Assembly: GCA_035318625.1 (NCBI GenBank)
Contig: DATHEL010000002.1
Span: forward strand, 186,001-250,000
DNA from: ELB16-189 sp035318625
GTDB lineage: Bacteria > Bacteroidota > Bacteroidia > Cytophagales > Cyclobacteriaceae
DNA: 64,000 nucleotides
Reading direction: 5' to 3'
Made by a program: the position numbers and the translations under genes. The notes below the pieces were generated by a model, which searched no databases, was not told the DNA's origin, and saw only the letters and a program-made list of their open reading frames with translations. Below are positions 25,585 to 33,346 of the stretch, piece by piece (the first letter of the stretch is position 1; each line of letters begins with the position of its first letter).

Positions 25585-26781
25585 TTATTGATTTGCCCCC
25601 TTCTTCACATTGATACTGCTCACAACATCGGCTTTCGACATCTGGCCCGCCGCCAGTTTGCGGACATTATCATTCCTGACAGATAACTCCAGGGTCGCGG
25701 GAATATTGCACCCCACACATTTAGTTAGCTGCACGTTGAACACCAGCATTTCGTCGTTCTTCAGGCTTTTTACTGTCTGGGCATACTCCACGATATTTTC
25801 CTTCAGGTCTTTCTCGAACTGGGGATAGAGCTCGACCACCTTTTTGTCGCGTTGTTCCTGGGTAAGGCCTTCGAGTCGCTGGGTGGGCATTCTCCAGATC
25901 TTGCCGGTGCTGGTCTCGCGTGGGCTACGATCTTGTTCGACGCCGGAGTAAGCCGACATGTAGTAGATCACACCGAAATCCTTCAGGCGTTCATAGTAAA
26001 TGGTCTCGTCGGTGTAGAAGGTCTTCGACAAGTCGGAACGGTACAGCCGGCTCATGATACTCGAAAGCAATTCGAGATCCGTCTCCACTTCATTCAAAGA
26101 CTCTGTATTGACCACTTTGATCTTCGACATCATCTGTTCGCGGGAGATCTTTCCCTGGCGGAGCTGTGAGATGTCGCTTTTCGTGCCTTCGACCGTCACC
26201 AGCATGCGCTTTTGTGATTTGTTGTTGTATTCATATTGCCACCTGCTTCCGTCGCCGCGATTGGTGATGAGTATCTTCTCGTCGGGCTGAAGCTGGCTGA
26301 GCAGGTCGCCATAGTCGGCGATAAAGTCCTTCGATGCCTTGATCATCCTGGCGTAAAACACGGTGCGTGCGCTGTCCCGTGCATCGTTCCGGCGTTTCTC
26401 CCTTTCTACTCTGGCCTTGTCGCTATCTTTCTCTTTGTTTTTGTCCTTGCTATCGTCATCATCATCATTATCGACGATGACGTATGTGCCGGAGCCTGCC
26501 CCCACTACTGCACGAGCTTTCGTGGTATTATACTCATATATCCAGTTGGAGTTGTCGTTGGGGAGGCGCATGGTGACTCCGAAGCCGGGTGTATAGTTGG
26601 CCTTCACCTCCACCCACATTCCTTTCTTCTCGAATTGTTGTTTGATGATTGTTGCAAGGGCGTTCTCTGCTATCTCGATATCGCGGTCCATGCGTTCTGT
26701 ATCGACTTTCTGTGCGATAGCCCAGGGGGCGGTAATCACGATAACCGTCAACGCCACTATGATCTTTCCTATGTTTTTCAT
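25585..26781 (-). CDS. Exported protein of unknown function in an ECF sigma-factor operon
   Basis: A 398-aa protein with a signal peptide (cleavage after AIA, near residue 23). It contains an acidic stretch (DNDDDDDS, about 105-112) followed by a Lys/Asp/Glu-rich segment. A Cys pair, Cys355 and Cys358 (KCVGC), lies near the C-terminus. Two short segments (GFGVTMRLPNDNSNWIYEYN near 50 and ITNRGDGSRWQYEYN near 170) look like diverged duplicates. I recognise no family. It lies 39 nt downstream of the anti-sigma-like gene on the same strand. It is probably the envelope component that this sigma system senses or controls; that is inference. Confidence 0.75.
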   Translation of the reverse strand: MKNIGKIIVALTVIVITAPWAIAQKVDTERMDRDIEIAENALATIIKQQFEKKGMWVEVKANYTPGFGVTMRLPNDNSNWIYEYNTTKARAVVGAGSGTYVIVDNDDDDDSKDKNKEKDSDKARVEREKRRNDARDSARTVFYARMIKASKDFIADYGDLLSQLQPDEKILITNRGDGSRWQYEYNNKSQKRMLVTVEGTKSDISQLRQGKISREQMMSKIKVVNTESLNEVETDLELLSSIMSRLYRSDLSKTFYTDETIYYERLKDFGVIYYMSAYSGVEQDRSPRETSTGKIWRMPTQRLEGLTQEQRDKKVVELYPQFEKDLKENIVEYAQTVKSLKNDEMLVFNVQLTKCVGCNIPATLELSVRNDNVRKLAAGQMSKADVVSSINVKKGANQ

Positions 26782-26820
26782 GTTCTGTTAGTCTTTAAAA
26801 TGTCTTGATTTCTTTCTTTG

Positions 26821-27666
26821 TCAGTAACTGCTTTGCTGTACCTGGGGTGTATTTGAAATTATGCTTGCCAATATTTGTTCAGTTTCATTTTTAAGCTCGT
26901 CGGTGTTCTGTTCGATCCTGCTGAAGCGTGTCTGGAACATGTTGATATCCTGTGTTCTTTGCTCGGTCAGGAATTTGGAGAACTCGATGATGATATTGTC
27001 GGTGTACTTGCGCTGGTCGGAAGCCGAGAGCTGAAGGAAGTCACGCATCTGCGCGAGATTGTCGCGCTGAAGGGTGGCTACGAAAGTCCGGATGTCGGTC
27101 TGCGATGCGGTCGAAGCCTGCTTGACCAGCTCGTTGATCTGTGCGGTGTTGCTTGCAAGGCTGTGACGCACAGCTGCATCGAGCTCGGTCGCATTTTCGG
27201 CCAGACGTGTTTCGAGCGTTTCCTGGCTTTTGCGTTCAGACTCATCGATCATCTGTTGAACTTGCATCGCCGTGAGACCCGGAGTGGTCGCATCGTGCAC
27301 GGGAATAGTCGCGGGCTTACCGAAGGATATCCGCAGCTCGCCGTTCGAATAGCTCACCTGGGTATTGAGTAGCCGCGCTGCCACGAGTATGAGCAGGAAT
27401 GACGCCGCAATTGCTGTTATCGTCCGGAAAGAATTCGTTTTCCAGAAAGACACCACTTTCTTGTCATCATCCATGAACAGCGGTGGAGCGATCACTTCCT
27501 TGTCACCGATATTGCCCATGATGTTCCTGACATCACCGAACCGTTTCATTTTTTTCAGCTCATCCGGGTTCTCCTGAAAGTACTTCTCCACTTTCGCTTT
27601 CTCTGCTTCATCGAGCTCTCCGTATAACCAGGAGATCAGGATGCTTTCATCAGGCTTATAGCTCAT
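26821..27666 (-). CDS. Membrane-bound anti-sigma-factor-like protein
   Basis: A 281-aa protein from ATG 27666, overlapping the end of the sigma-factor gene by 11 nt; a TTG two codons earlier is an alternative. The cytoplasmic N-terminus (SWLYGELDEAEKAKVEKYFQENPDEL) resembles the start of anti-sigma domains, but the zinc-binding His/Cys set is absent. One membrane helix lies at about 80-98 (TITAIAASFLLILVAARLL). The periplasmic part is a long coiled-coil-like helix region rich in Gln, Glu and Asn. Translational coupling to the sigma factor supports the assignment. The signal it senses is unknown. Confidence 0.8.
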   Translation of the reverse strand: MSYKPDESILISWLYGELDEAEKAKVEKYFQENPDELKKMKRFGDVRNIMGNIGDKEVIAPPLFMDDDKKVVSFWKTNSFRTITAIAASFLLILVAARLLNTQVSYSNGELRISFGKPATIPVHDATTPGLTAMQVQQMIDESERKSQETLETRLAENATELDAAVRHSLASNTAQINELVKQASTASQTDIRTFVATLQRDNLAQMRDFLQLSASDQRKYTDNIIIEFSKFLTEQRTQDINMFQTRFSRIEQNTDELKNETEQILASIISNTPQVQQSSY

Positions 27667-28285
27667 AACCAATTGTTTCTTTAGTAATACTGTTCCGTTC
27701 CAGGATCTTTTTCAATCCATCCAATCCATAATACATACGCGACTTCACCGTGTTCTCCGAAATACTGAGAGCTTCCGCAATCTCCCTGAACTTCAGTCCT
27801 TCGTACTCTTTCATGATCACCACCTCGCGTTGTTCTTCACTAAGCTCCATCAGGCATTTCTGCAGTATGTCCGACAGTTCACTCTGGCGAAGCTGACGTT
27901 CGGGGTTTTCATGTCTAGATCCGCTTTCCTCCCATCGGTAGCTCTCTTCTCTTTCTGTCGACTGAAGGTCACTGAGCGACAAGGCCCTGTGACTCTTCTT
28001 TTTTCTCAGCTCTTCCCTGCAAAAGTTCACGGCTATGGTGTACATCCATGAGCGGAAGCGCGAAAGGTCGTTCAGATGTCCAATGTTCTTGTGCATACTT
28101 ATGAAGGTCTTTTGCGCAACTTCCATGGCCAGGTCGTGATCGAAGAAGAACTTAAAACCGAAGTTGTAGATCCTTTTATACCACAGTTGTACCAGCTTTC
28201 CCTGAGCATTCTTGTCCCCCTCGCGGGCCCGGGCGATCAGGGCGTCAGAATGCATCATAGCAATGTCGAGTAGAGTTTCAGCCAC
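27656..28285 (-). CDS. ECF-type RNA polymerase sigma factor
   Basis: A 209-aa sigma-70 family protein. Region 2 contains KRIYNFGFKFFFDHDLAMEVAQKTFISMHKNIGHLNDLSRFRSWMY-type sequence, seen here as DLSRFRSWMYTIAVNFCRE. Region 4 contains LSEEQREVVIMKEYEGLKF and the helix-turn-helix IAEALSISENTVKSRMYYGL. The linker between them is longer and more charged than usual. The next gene encodes its probable anti-sigma factor. It shares an 84-nt divergent spacer (28286-28369) with the methyltransferase. Confidence 0.94.
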   Translation of the reverse strand: MAETLLDIAMMHSDALIARAREGDKNAQGKLVQLWYKRIYNFGFKFFFDHDLAMEVAQKTFISMHKNIGHLNDLSRFRSWMYTIAVNFCREELRKKKSHRALSLSDLQSTEREESYRWEESGSRHENPERQLRQSELSDILQKCLMELSEEQREVVIMKEYEGLKFREIAEALSISENTVKSRMYYGLDGLKKILERNSITKETIGYEL

Positions 28286-28369
28286 AGGCAGCTCAAATTG
28301 TAGGTTTTTAAGCTAATTTTCGGTTCTACAGTATAGATGGCGATACGGCAAAAATAGTTTTATTGACAC

Positions 28370-29137
28370 ATGAAGAAAATTATCGCCCTCCTCATCCGGT
28401 TCGTCCCCCGAAAGTTCCTCCAGCTGTTTAGTGGTGTGGGGCTTAAGGTCGTAGGCTGGTTTTATGCGGGGAATCGTGTGGAGTGCCCGGTTTGTAAAAG
28501 TCATTACAGCGCTTTTCTTCCTTATGGTCGTATCAATCCGCGGCCGAATGCATTGTGTCCTGCATGCCTGTCTTTGGAGCGTCACCGGCTTATCTGGCTT
28601 TACCTTGGCGAGAAAACGAGCTTCTTTCAGCAACGGTTGAACGTGCTTCACATCGCTCCCGAGCATTGCTTCATGAAGCCTTTCGAAAAACAGCATGGCG
28701 ACGGGTACATCACGGCCGACATCGAGTCGCCTCTCGCAAAAGTAAAGATGGACATTCACCAGATGCCCTTCGAAGACAACCGCTTCGATGCAGTTTTATG
28801 TAATCATGTGCTCGAACATGTCCAGGACGACATCAAGGCCATGAGCGAGATCCGGCGTGTTCTTAAACCCGGAGGCTGGGCGATCATGCAGATACCATTC
28901 TTCTCGCCAGTACCCGACGTCACTTTCGAGGATCATTCAATTACAGATAAAAGAGAGAGGGAAAAGATCTTCGGACAAGACGACCATGTAAGGAAGTACG
29001 GACATGATTACCCGAAGAGGATAGAACGGGCAGGACTAAAGGCTATTGAGGACCGGTTTGTGTTTGGGCTTCCGAAGGATGTGGTGACCAGGTATGGATT
29101 AGCGGCACGGGAGATTATTTTCGTAGGAAGGAAATAA
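28370..29137 (+). CDS. SAM-dependent methyltransferase with N-terminal zinc-ribbon-like Cys pairs
   Basis: A 255-aa protein. The first ~30 residues form a basic/hydrophobic segment that could associate with the membrane. Cys39/Cys42 (CPVC) and Cys63/Cys66 (CPAC) make a probable zinc ribbon. The class I methyltransferase domain follows (VLHIAPE, ITADIESP, MPFEDNRFDAVLCNHVLEHV, RVLKPGGW). Similar proteins are found in surface-polysaccharide and lipid loci, but there is no such locus here. The substrate is unknown. Confidence 0.85.
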   Translation: MKKIIALLIRFVPRKFLQLFSGVGLKVVGWFYAGNRVECPVCKSHYSAFLPYGRINPRPNALCPACLSLERHRLIWLYLGEKTSFFQQRLNVLHIAPEHCFMKPFEKQHGDGYITADIESPLAKVKMDIHQMPFEDNRFDAVLCNHVLEHVQDDIKAMSEIRRVLKPGGWAIMQIPFFSPVPDVTFEDHSITDKREREKIFGQDDHVRKYGHDYPKRIERAGLKAIEDRFVFGLPKDVVTRYGLAAREIIFVGRK

Positions 29138-29145
29138 GATGAATG

Positions 29146-29214
29146 TACGATGTACGATTTACGATTTAAGGCTGTCGAACGAACGTTAGACCAAATCGTA
29201 AATCGTACATCGTA
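29146..29214. terminator. Perfect 22-nt inverted repeat between convergent genes (bidirectional terminator candidate)
   Basis: The left arm at 29146-29167 is a word repeat (TACGATGTACGATTTACGA...). It is matched without error by the arm at 29193-29214, with a 25-nt loop. The hairpin lies 8 nt after the methyltransferase stop and 10 nt after the mdh stop on the other strand. There is no U-tract of a classical intrinsic terminator, so the terminator role is inferred from position. Confidence 0.65.
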
Positions 29215-29224
29215 AATCCTAAAA

Positions 29225-30157
29225 TCATTTTCCCAGCTTATCCAACACATCCATCACCTCTTTCACATGTTTCTTACTCGTCTCCAGCAACGCCTTCTCT
29301 TCTGAATTCAGATCGAGCTCAATCACTTTTTCGACACCATTTTTTCCAAGAACGACCGGCACGCCGAGGTAACAGTTGCGAATACCATACTCACCGTCGA
29401 GCTGCATGCACACAGGCAATATTCTCTTCTGATCTTTCACGATCGATTCGACCATCTGGGCCGCTGCAGAACCGGGAGCATACCATGCTGAGGTTCCCAT
29501 GAGTTTCACCAGCTCTCCGCCGCCGACTTTCGTCCTTTCGATGATGGCGTTCAGCCTTTCGGGGCTGATGAGCTCGGTCACCGGGATACCGGCAACAGTG
29601 GTGTAACGAGGGAGCGGTACCATCGTATCGCCGTGGCCGCCCAGCAACATCGCCTGGATGTCTTTCGGTGACACGTCGAGGGCCTCTGCCAGGAACGCGC
29701 GATACCGTGCAGTGTCGAGAATGCCGGCCATGCCCATGATACGGGTCCGGGGAAACTTCGACGTCAGGTGAGCCTGGTAGGTCATCACGTCGAGGGGATT
29801 CGACACTACAATAATTATGGAGTCAGGCGAGTACTTGACGACGTTCTCCGTCACCGATTTCACGATGCCGGCGTTGGTTCCGATCAAGTCGTCGCGGCTC
29901 ATACCCGGCTTGCGGGGAAGACCGGATGTAATTACGATAACATCGGAGTTCGCTGTCTTCGAATAGTCGTTGGTCGATCCAACGGTCCTGGTATCATAAA
30001 GGTCGATCGGAGACTTTTGCCAGATGTCCAGCGATTTGCCTTCTGCAAGGCCCTCTTTAATATCTACAAGGACGATATCACTGACGATCTCGCGATACGC
30101 GAGCACATCGGCACAAGTGGCACCTACATTACCGGCACCGACAACAGTTACTTTCAT
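29225..30157 (-). CDS. mdh: Malate dehydrogenase (LDH-like type)
   Basis: A 310-aa TCA-cycle enzyme that interconverts malate and oxaloacetate with NAD+. The Rossmann motif VVGAGNVGA is at the N-terminus, with the acidic NAD-selecting Asp32 (LVDIKEG). The active-site loop has Arg82 and Arg88 (GLPRKPGMSR), which marks it as malate rather than lactate dehydrogenase. Asp148/Arg151 and catalytic His175 (GGHGDTMV) are present. It is monocistronic, with its promoter in 30158-30235. Confidence 0.96.
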   Translation of the reverse strand: MKVTVVGAGNVGATCADVLAYREIVSDIVLVDIKEGLAEGKSLDIWQKSPIDLYDTRTVGSTNDYSKTANSDVIVITSGLPRKPGMSRDDLIGTNAGIVKSVTENVVKYSPDSIIIVVSNPLDVMTYQAHLTSKFPRTRIMGMAGILDTARYRAFLAEALDVSPKDIQAMLLGGHGDTMVPLPRYTTVAGIPVTELISPERLNAIIERTKVGGGELVKLMGTSAWYAPGSAAAQMVESIVKDQKRILPVCMQLDGEYGIRNCYLGVPVVLGKNGVEKVIELDLNSEEKALLETSKKHVKEVMDVLDKLGK

Positions 30158-30235
30158 AAGCTTATAGTTCTTGAATGATTAGACAACGAACCGGGGCCAA
30201 ATTTATCACACGGGGTAATTCTTTATCACAGAATA

Positions 30236-31210
30236 CTAACTTTTTCTTTCGATGGTAAACTGCACCAGCTGGCCCAGCGATGTGCGATAGGGCGATTCGG
30301 GCAGTTCCTGGATCATCTGCATGGATTGTTGGAAATAACGCTGCATTGCCTGCTGGGCGTATTCGATCCCGCCTTTTGCTTTCACGTAGTCGATCACCTC
30401 CTTCACCTTGCCCGGTTTCTCACCTTCGTTCCTGACAATATTGGTGATCCTTCTTTTTTCAAGCCACGAAGATTTCGACAGCGCGTAGATCAGCGGCAGG
30501 GTCATCTTCTTTTCCTTGATGTCGATGCCGAGCGGCTTGCCGATTTCGTCTTCGCCGTAGTCGAAAAGGTCGTCTTTGATCTGGAAGGCCATGCCGACAC
30601 ATTCTCCGAGTTTTTTCATTTTCGCAACCATATCAGCGGGCGCACCGGCAGAGCTGGCGCCGACCGCACAACATGAAGCCAGCAGGGAGGCGGTCTTCTG
30701 CCGGATGATCTCATAATAGACTTCCTCGTCGACGTCGAGCCGGCGGGCTTTCTCCATTTGAAGAAGCTCTCCTTCGCTCATCTCTTTAACAGCTTCGTTG
30801 GCCAGGTAGAGCACGTCGTACTCCTTGTGGTCGAGGCTTAGAGCCAGGCCGCGAGTAAGGAGAAAGTCACCTACGAGCACGGCTATTTTATTCTTCCAGA
30901 GTGCATTCACGGAAAAGAAACCACGGCGATAGTTTGCTTCGTCCACTACATCGTCGTGAACAAGGGAGGCGGTATGGAGCAGCTCGATGAGGGACGCGGC
31001 GCGGTAGGTCGATTCGGTAATGCCCCCGCAGGAGCCGGCGCTGAGGAACACGAAGAGGGGCCGCATCTGCTTGCCTTTGCGCTTCACGATGTAGCTCATG
31101 ATCTTATCCAGGAGCAACACCTTTGTCTTCATGGATGCCCGGAACTTCTGTTCAAACTCTTCCATTTCCCGGGCGACAGGGGCTTTAATATCGTCGAGGG
31201 TCAGAGACAT
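30236..31210 (-). CDS. Polyprenyl diphosphate synthase
   Basis: A 324-aa all-helical prenyltransferase. ATG 31210 is chosen because homology begins right after it (DIKAPVAREMEEFE) and the longer frame would cross the start of mscS. Both Asp-rich motifs are present: first DDVVD at 86-90, followed by RRG, and second DDLFD at 213-217. It condenses isopentenyl diphosphate onto an allylic primer. In this phylum such an enzyme usually supplies the menaquinone side chain, likely but not provable here. It is divergent from mscS, with a 42-nt spacer. Confidence 0.93.
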   Translation of the reverse strand: MSLTLDDIKAPVAREMEEFEQKFRASMKTKVLLLDKIMSYIVKRKGKQMRPLFVFLSAGSCGGITESTYRAASLIELLHTASLVHDDVVDEANYRRGFFSVNALWKNKIAVLVGDFLLTRGLALSLDHKEYDVLYLANEAVKEMSEGELLQMEKARRLDVDEEVYYEIIRQKTASLLASCCAVGASSAGAPADMVAKMKKLGECVGMAFQIKDDLFDYGEDEIGKPLGIDIKEKKMTLPLIYALSKSSWLEKRRITNIVRNEGEKPGKVKEVIDYVKAKGGIEYAQQAMQRYFQQSMQMIQELPESPYRTSLGQLVQFTIERKS

Positions 31211-31252
31211 CGAGCACAATAATAGGGTAAATAATTTGCTATTTTCGGGTTT

Positions 31253-32110
31253 ATGAGCGAGGTGGATAAGTTTTGGGAACAGATTGTCTTTGCCCTCATT
31301 GTGCTGGCAATTGCCTTCCTCGTGGGGCGGGTGATCCGCTTCCTCATCGGCCGGTTTTTCCGCAGGAGTGCAGCCAAGCTGAAAGTCGACCCGACGCGCT
31401 ACAATTTCTTCAAAAATGCCGTCGACTTCATCACGTTCCTCATTGCTATTATCATCATTTTCAGGTCGATACCTCCGCTTCATGCCATGGGCACTACCCT
31501 GCTCACCGGGGCGGGCATCCTGGCGGCCATTGTGGGCTTCGCTTCGCAGCAGGCGTTCTCCAATATTATCAGTGGAATTTTCCTGGTCATATTTAAACCG
31601 TTCAGCGTGGGTGACCGCGTAAGGATAGGAACATTATATTCCGGAGACGTCGAGGACATCACCCTGAGGCACGTGGTCATCAAGGACTTCGAGAACCGAA
31701 GGATCGTCATCCCAAACAGTGTGATAAGCAACGAGACTATTGTCAATTCGACTATAACCGATGAAAAAGTTTGTATGTTTGTTGAGTTCAACATTTCGTT
31801 CGAATCCAGCATCGATCAGGCTATGAAGATCATGCAGGAAACGACGACGGCGCACACGCTTTGCATCGATAACCGGACGGAGGAGGAGAAAGAAAAGGGG
31901 GAGCCAAAAGTAGCTATGAGGGTGATCGAGATCACCGACTTTTCTGTGAAGATCAGGGCTTACGCATGGGCGCGCAATCCGTCGGAAGGATTCGACCTGA
32001 AATGTGATCTGATAAAACAGGTCAAGGAAAGATTTGATGAAGAAAATGTCGAGATACCCTATCCTCACCGAACTGTACTTCACAGGGATCAGGCTCCGGC
32101 CGTTGATTAA
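31253..32110 (+). CDS. MscS-family mechanosensitive channel
   Basis: A 285-aa inner-membrane protein. Two N-terminal helices precede the pore-lining helix, which carries the Gly/Ala-rich pattern TLLTGAGILAAIVGFASQQ. The MscS beta domain follows (NIISGIFLVIFKPFSVGDRV, RRIVIPNSVISNETIVN), and the C-terminal alpha/beta domain ends in VEIPYPHRTV. It opens under membrane tension to release solutes on osmotic downshift. It is 3 nt upstream of corA and probably cotranscribed. Confidence 0.94.
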   Translation: MSEVDKFWEQIVFALIVLAIAFLVGRVIRFLIGRFFRRSAAKLKVDPTRYNFFKNAVDFITFLIAIIIIFRSIPPLHAMGTTLLTGAGILAAIVGFASQQAFSNIISGIFLVIFKPFSVGDRVRIGTLYSGDVEDITLRHVVIKDFENRRIVIPNSVISNETIVNSTITDEKVCMFVEFNISFESSIDQAMKIMQETTTAHTLCIDNRTEEEKEKGEPKVAMRVIEITDFSVKIRAYAWARNPSEGFDLKCDLIKQVKERFDEENVEIPYPHRTVLHRDQAPAVD

Positions 32111-32113
32111 ACG

Positions 32114-33163
32114 ATGACGCGACACAGAAAAATCAGCGAAGAGGGAACCATCGAGCCGCCGGCACCCAATGTGCTGCAGCCGACCAATTCCGTCATTCTC
32201 GAATTCATACAGTACAACGAGAAAGAGTATCGCATGGAGACCAAGCTCCCCGTCGAAACAATACTCACCAGCCTGCGCAAAGACACAGTCAACTGGATCA
32301 ACGTCGACGGACTGACCGACAGGAATATCCTTTCGAAGCTTGGTGAACACTTCAACTTGCATACACTCCTTCTGGAAGACGTCTGCTCCGAACATCAGCC
32401 GAAAGTTGAGGAGTACGACGACTATATCTTCTTCACTCTGAAGATGCTTTACCAGATCCGGAACGGCGTCATCGACTATGAACAGATCAGCTTCGTGCTG
32501 GGAAAGGACTTCCTGCTTTCATTCCAGGAAAAAGAAGGCGACCTCTTCGGGACCCTCCGCGACCGTATCCGTCTCGACCAGGGACGAATGCGCAAACGTG
32601 GTCCCGATTATCTGATGTATCGCCTGGTCGACATTATCGTTGACAATTATTACAACGTGCTCGATGCTATCGGCTACCAGGTCGAACAGATCGAAGAAGC
32701 GATCGACGGCGGGTCCGACAATTTCGAGTTCCAAAAGATCCAGAAGATCAAAAAAGAGCTGATCTACCTTCGCAAGGCGCTCTACCCGCTTCGCGATGCC
32801 ATGAGTAAACTGATCAAAGAGGAATATGGGCTTATTGACCCTTCCAATACACGTTACTTCTCCGACGTTTACGACCACGTCGTACACCTCATCGATTCCA
32901 TGGATACTTACAAGGATCTTACCAGCAGCTTGATGGATATCCACATCAACTACATGAACACAAGGATGAACGAGGTGATGAAAGTGCTGGCGGTGATCTC
33001 TACTATATTCATGCCTCTCACATTTATTGTGGGTGTATATGGTATGAACTTCGACTTCATGCCCGAGCTACGATGGAAGTTCGGGTACCTGGAGGTGTGG
33101 GTAATGATGGTCGGCATCGCAGGGGGCATGGTGCTGTTTTTCAAGCACAAAAAGTGGTTCTAA
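32114..33163 (+). CDS. corA: CorA-family magnesium/cobalt transporter
   Basis: A 349-aa protein with a large N-terminal cytoplasmic domain and two C-terminal helices. The signature Gly-Met-Asn is at about 310-312 (YGMNFDFMPE) at the end of the first helix (VISTIFMPLTFIVGV). The chain ends in a Lys-rich tail (FFKHKKWF). It carries Mg2+ (or Co2+/Ni2+) across the inner membrane. The ATG lies 3 nt after the mscS stop, so the two ion-handling genes form an operon. Confidence 0.95.
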   Translation: MTRHRKISEEGTIEPPAPNVLQPTNSVILEFIQYNEKEYRMETKLPVETILTSLRKDTVNWINVDGLTDRNILSKLGEHFNLHTLLLEDVCSEHQPKVEEYDDYIFFTLKMLYQIRNGVIDYEQISFVLGKDFLLSFQEKEGDLFGTLRDRIRLDQGRMRKRGPDYLMYRLVDIIVDNYYNVLDAIGYQVEQIEEAIDGGSDNFEFQKIQKIKKELIYLRKALYPLRDAMSKLIKEEYGLIDPSNTRYFSDVYDHVVHLIDSMDTYKDLTSSLMDIHINYMNTRMNEVMKVLAVISTIFMPLTFIVGVYGMNFDFMPELRWKFGYLEVWVMMVGIAGGMVLFFKHKKWF

Positions 33164-33170
33164 GGTCTTT

Positions 33171-33205
33171 CCTATGAAATATCGTCGCGCCCTCGACTAT
33201 GGAAT
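33171..33205 (+). repeat. REP-like element, partial diverged copy C
   Basis: CCTATGAAATATCGTCG...CTCGACTATGGAAT aligns with the first half of copies A and B. It lies just after corA, with its orientation opposite to copy B. Confidence 0.6.
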
Positions 33206-33275
33206 ATTAAGTTTTCTCAAAGCGCAGCGCGACCCCGGGAAATCAAGGTGCGCGTGACGTGCGCGTGACCTTTCA

Positions 33276-33341
33276 GGGGGTCCCGGCCTTCGTAGCAAGT
33301 CGGAATTTCATAGCCGAGGCCGGGACGACGCTCTTCGTAGG
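33276..33341 (-). repeat. REP-like palindromic element, copy B
   Basis: Read on the minus strand it starts CCTACGAAGAGC, runs through GTCGTCCCGGCC and GGCTATGAAATTCCGA, then CTACGAAGGCCGGGACCCC. It matches copy A at 13625-13690 nearly throughout. GTCCCGGCC pairs with GGCCGGGAC. It ends 6 nt from the stop of the CBS-domain gene. The whole 183-nt gap between two convergent genes is occupied by copies B and C. Confidence 0.8.
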
Positions 33342-33346
33342 GCCGC

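Noticed and set aside
29146..29214. Possible CRISPR-like or mobile-element terminal repeat
   Set aside because: No regular spacers, no cas or transposase gene. It fits the word-repeat hairpins seen at other junctions.
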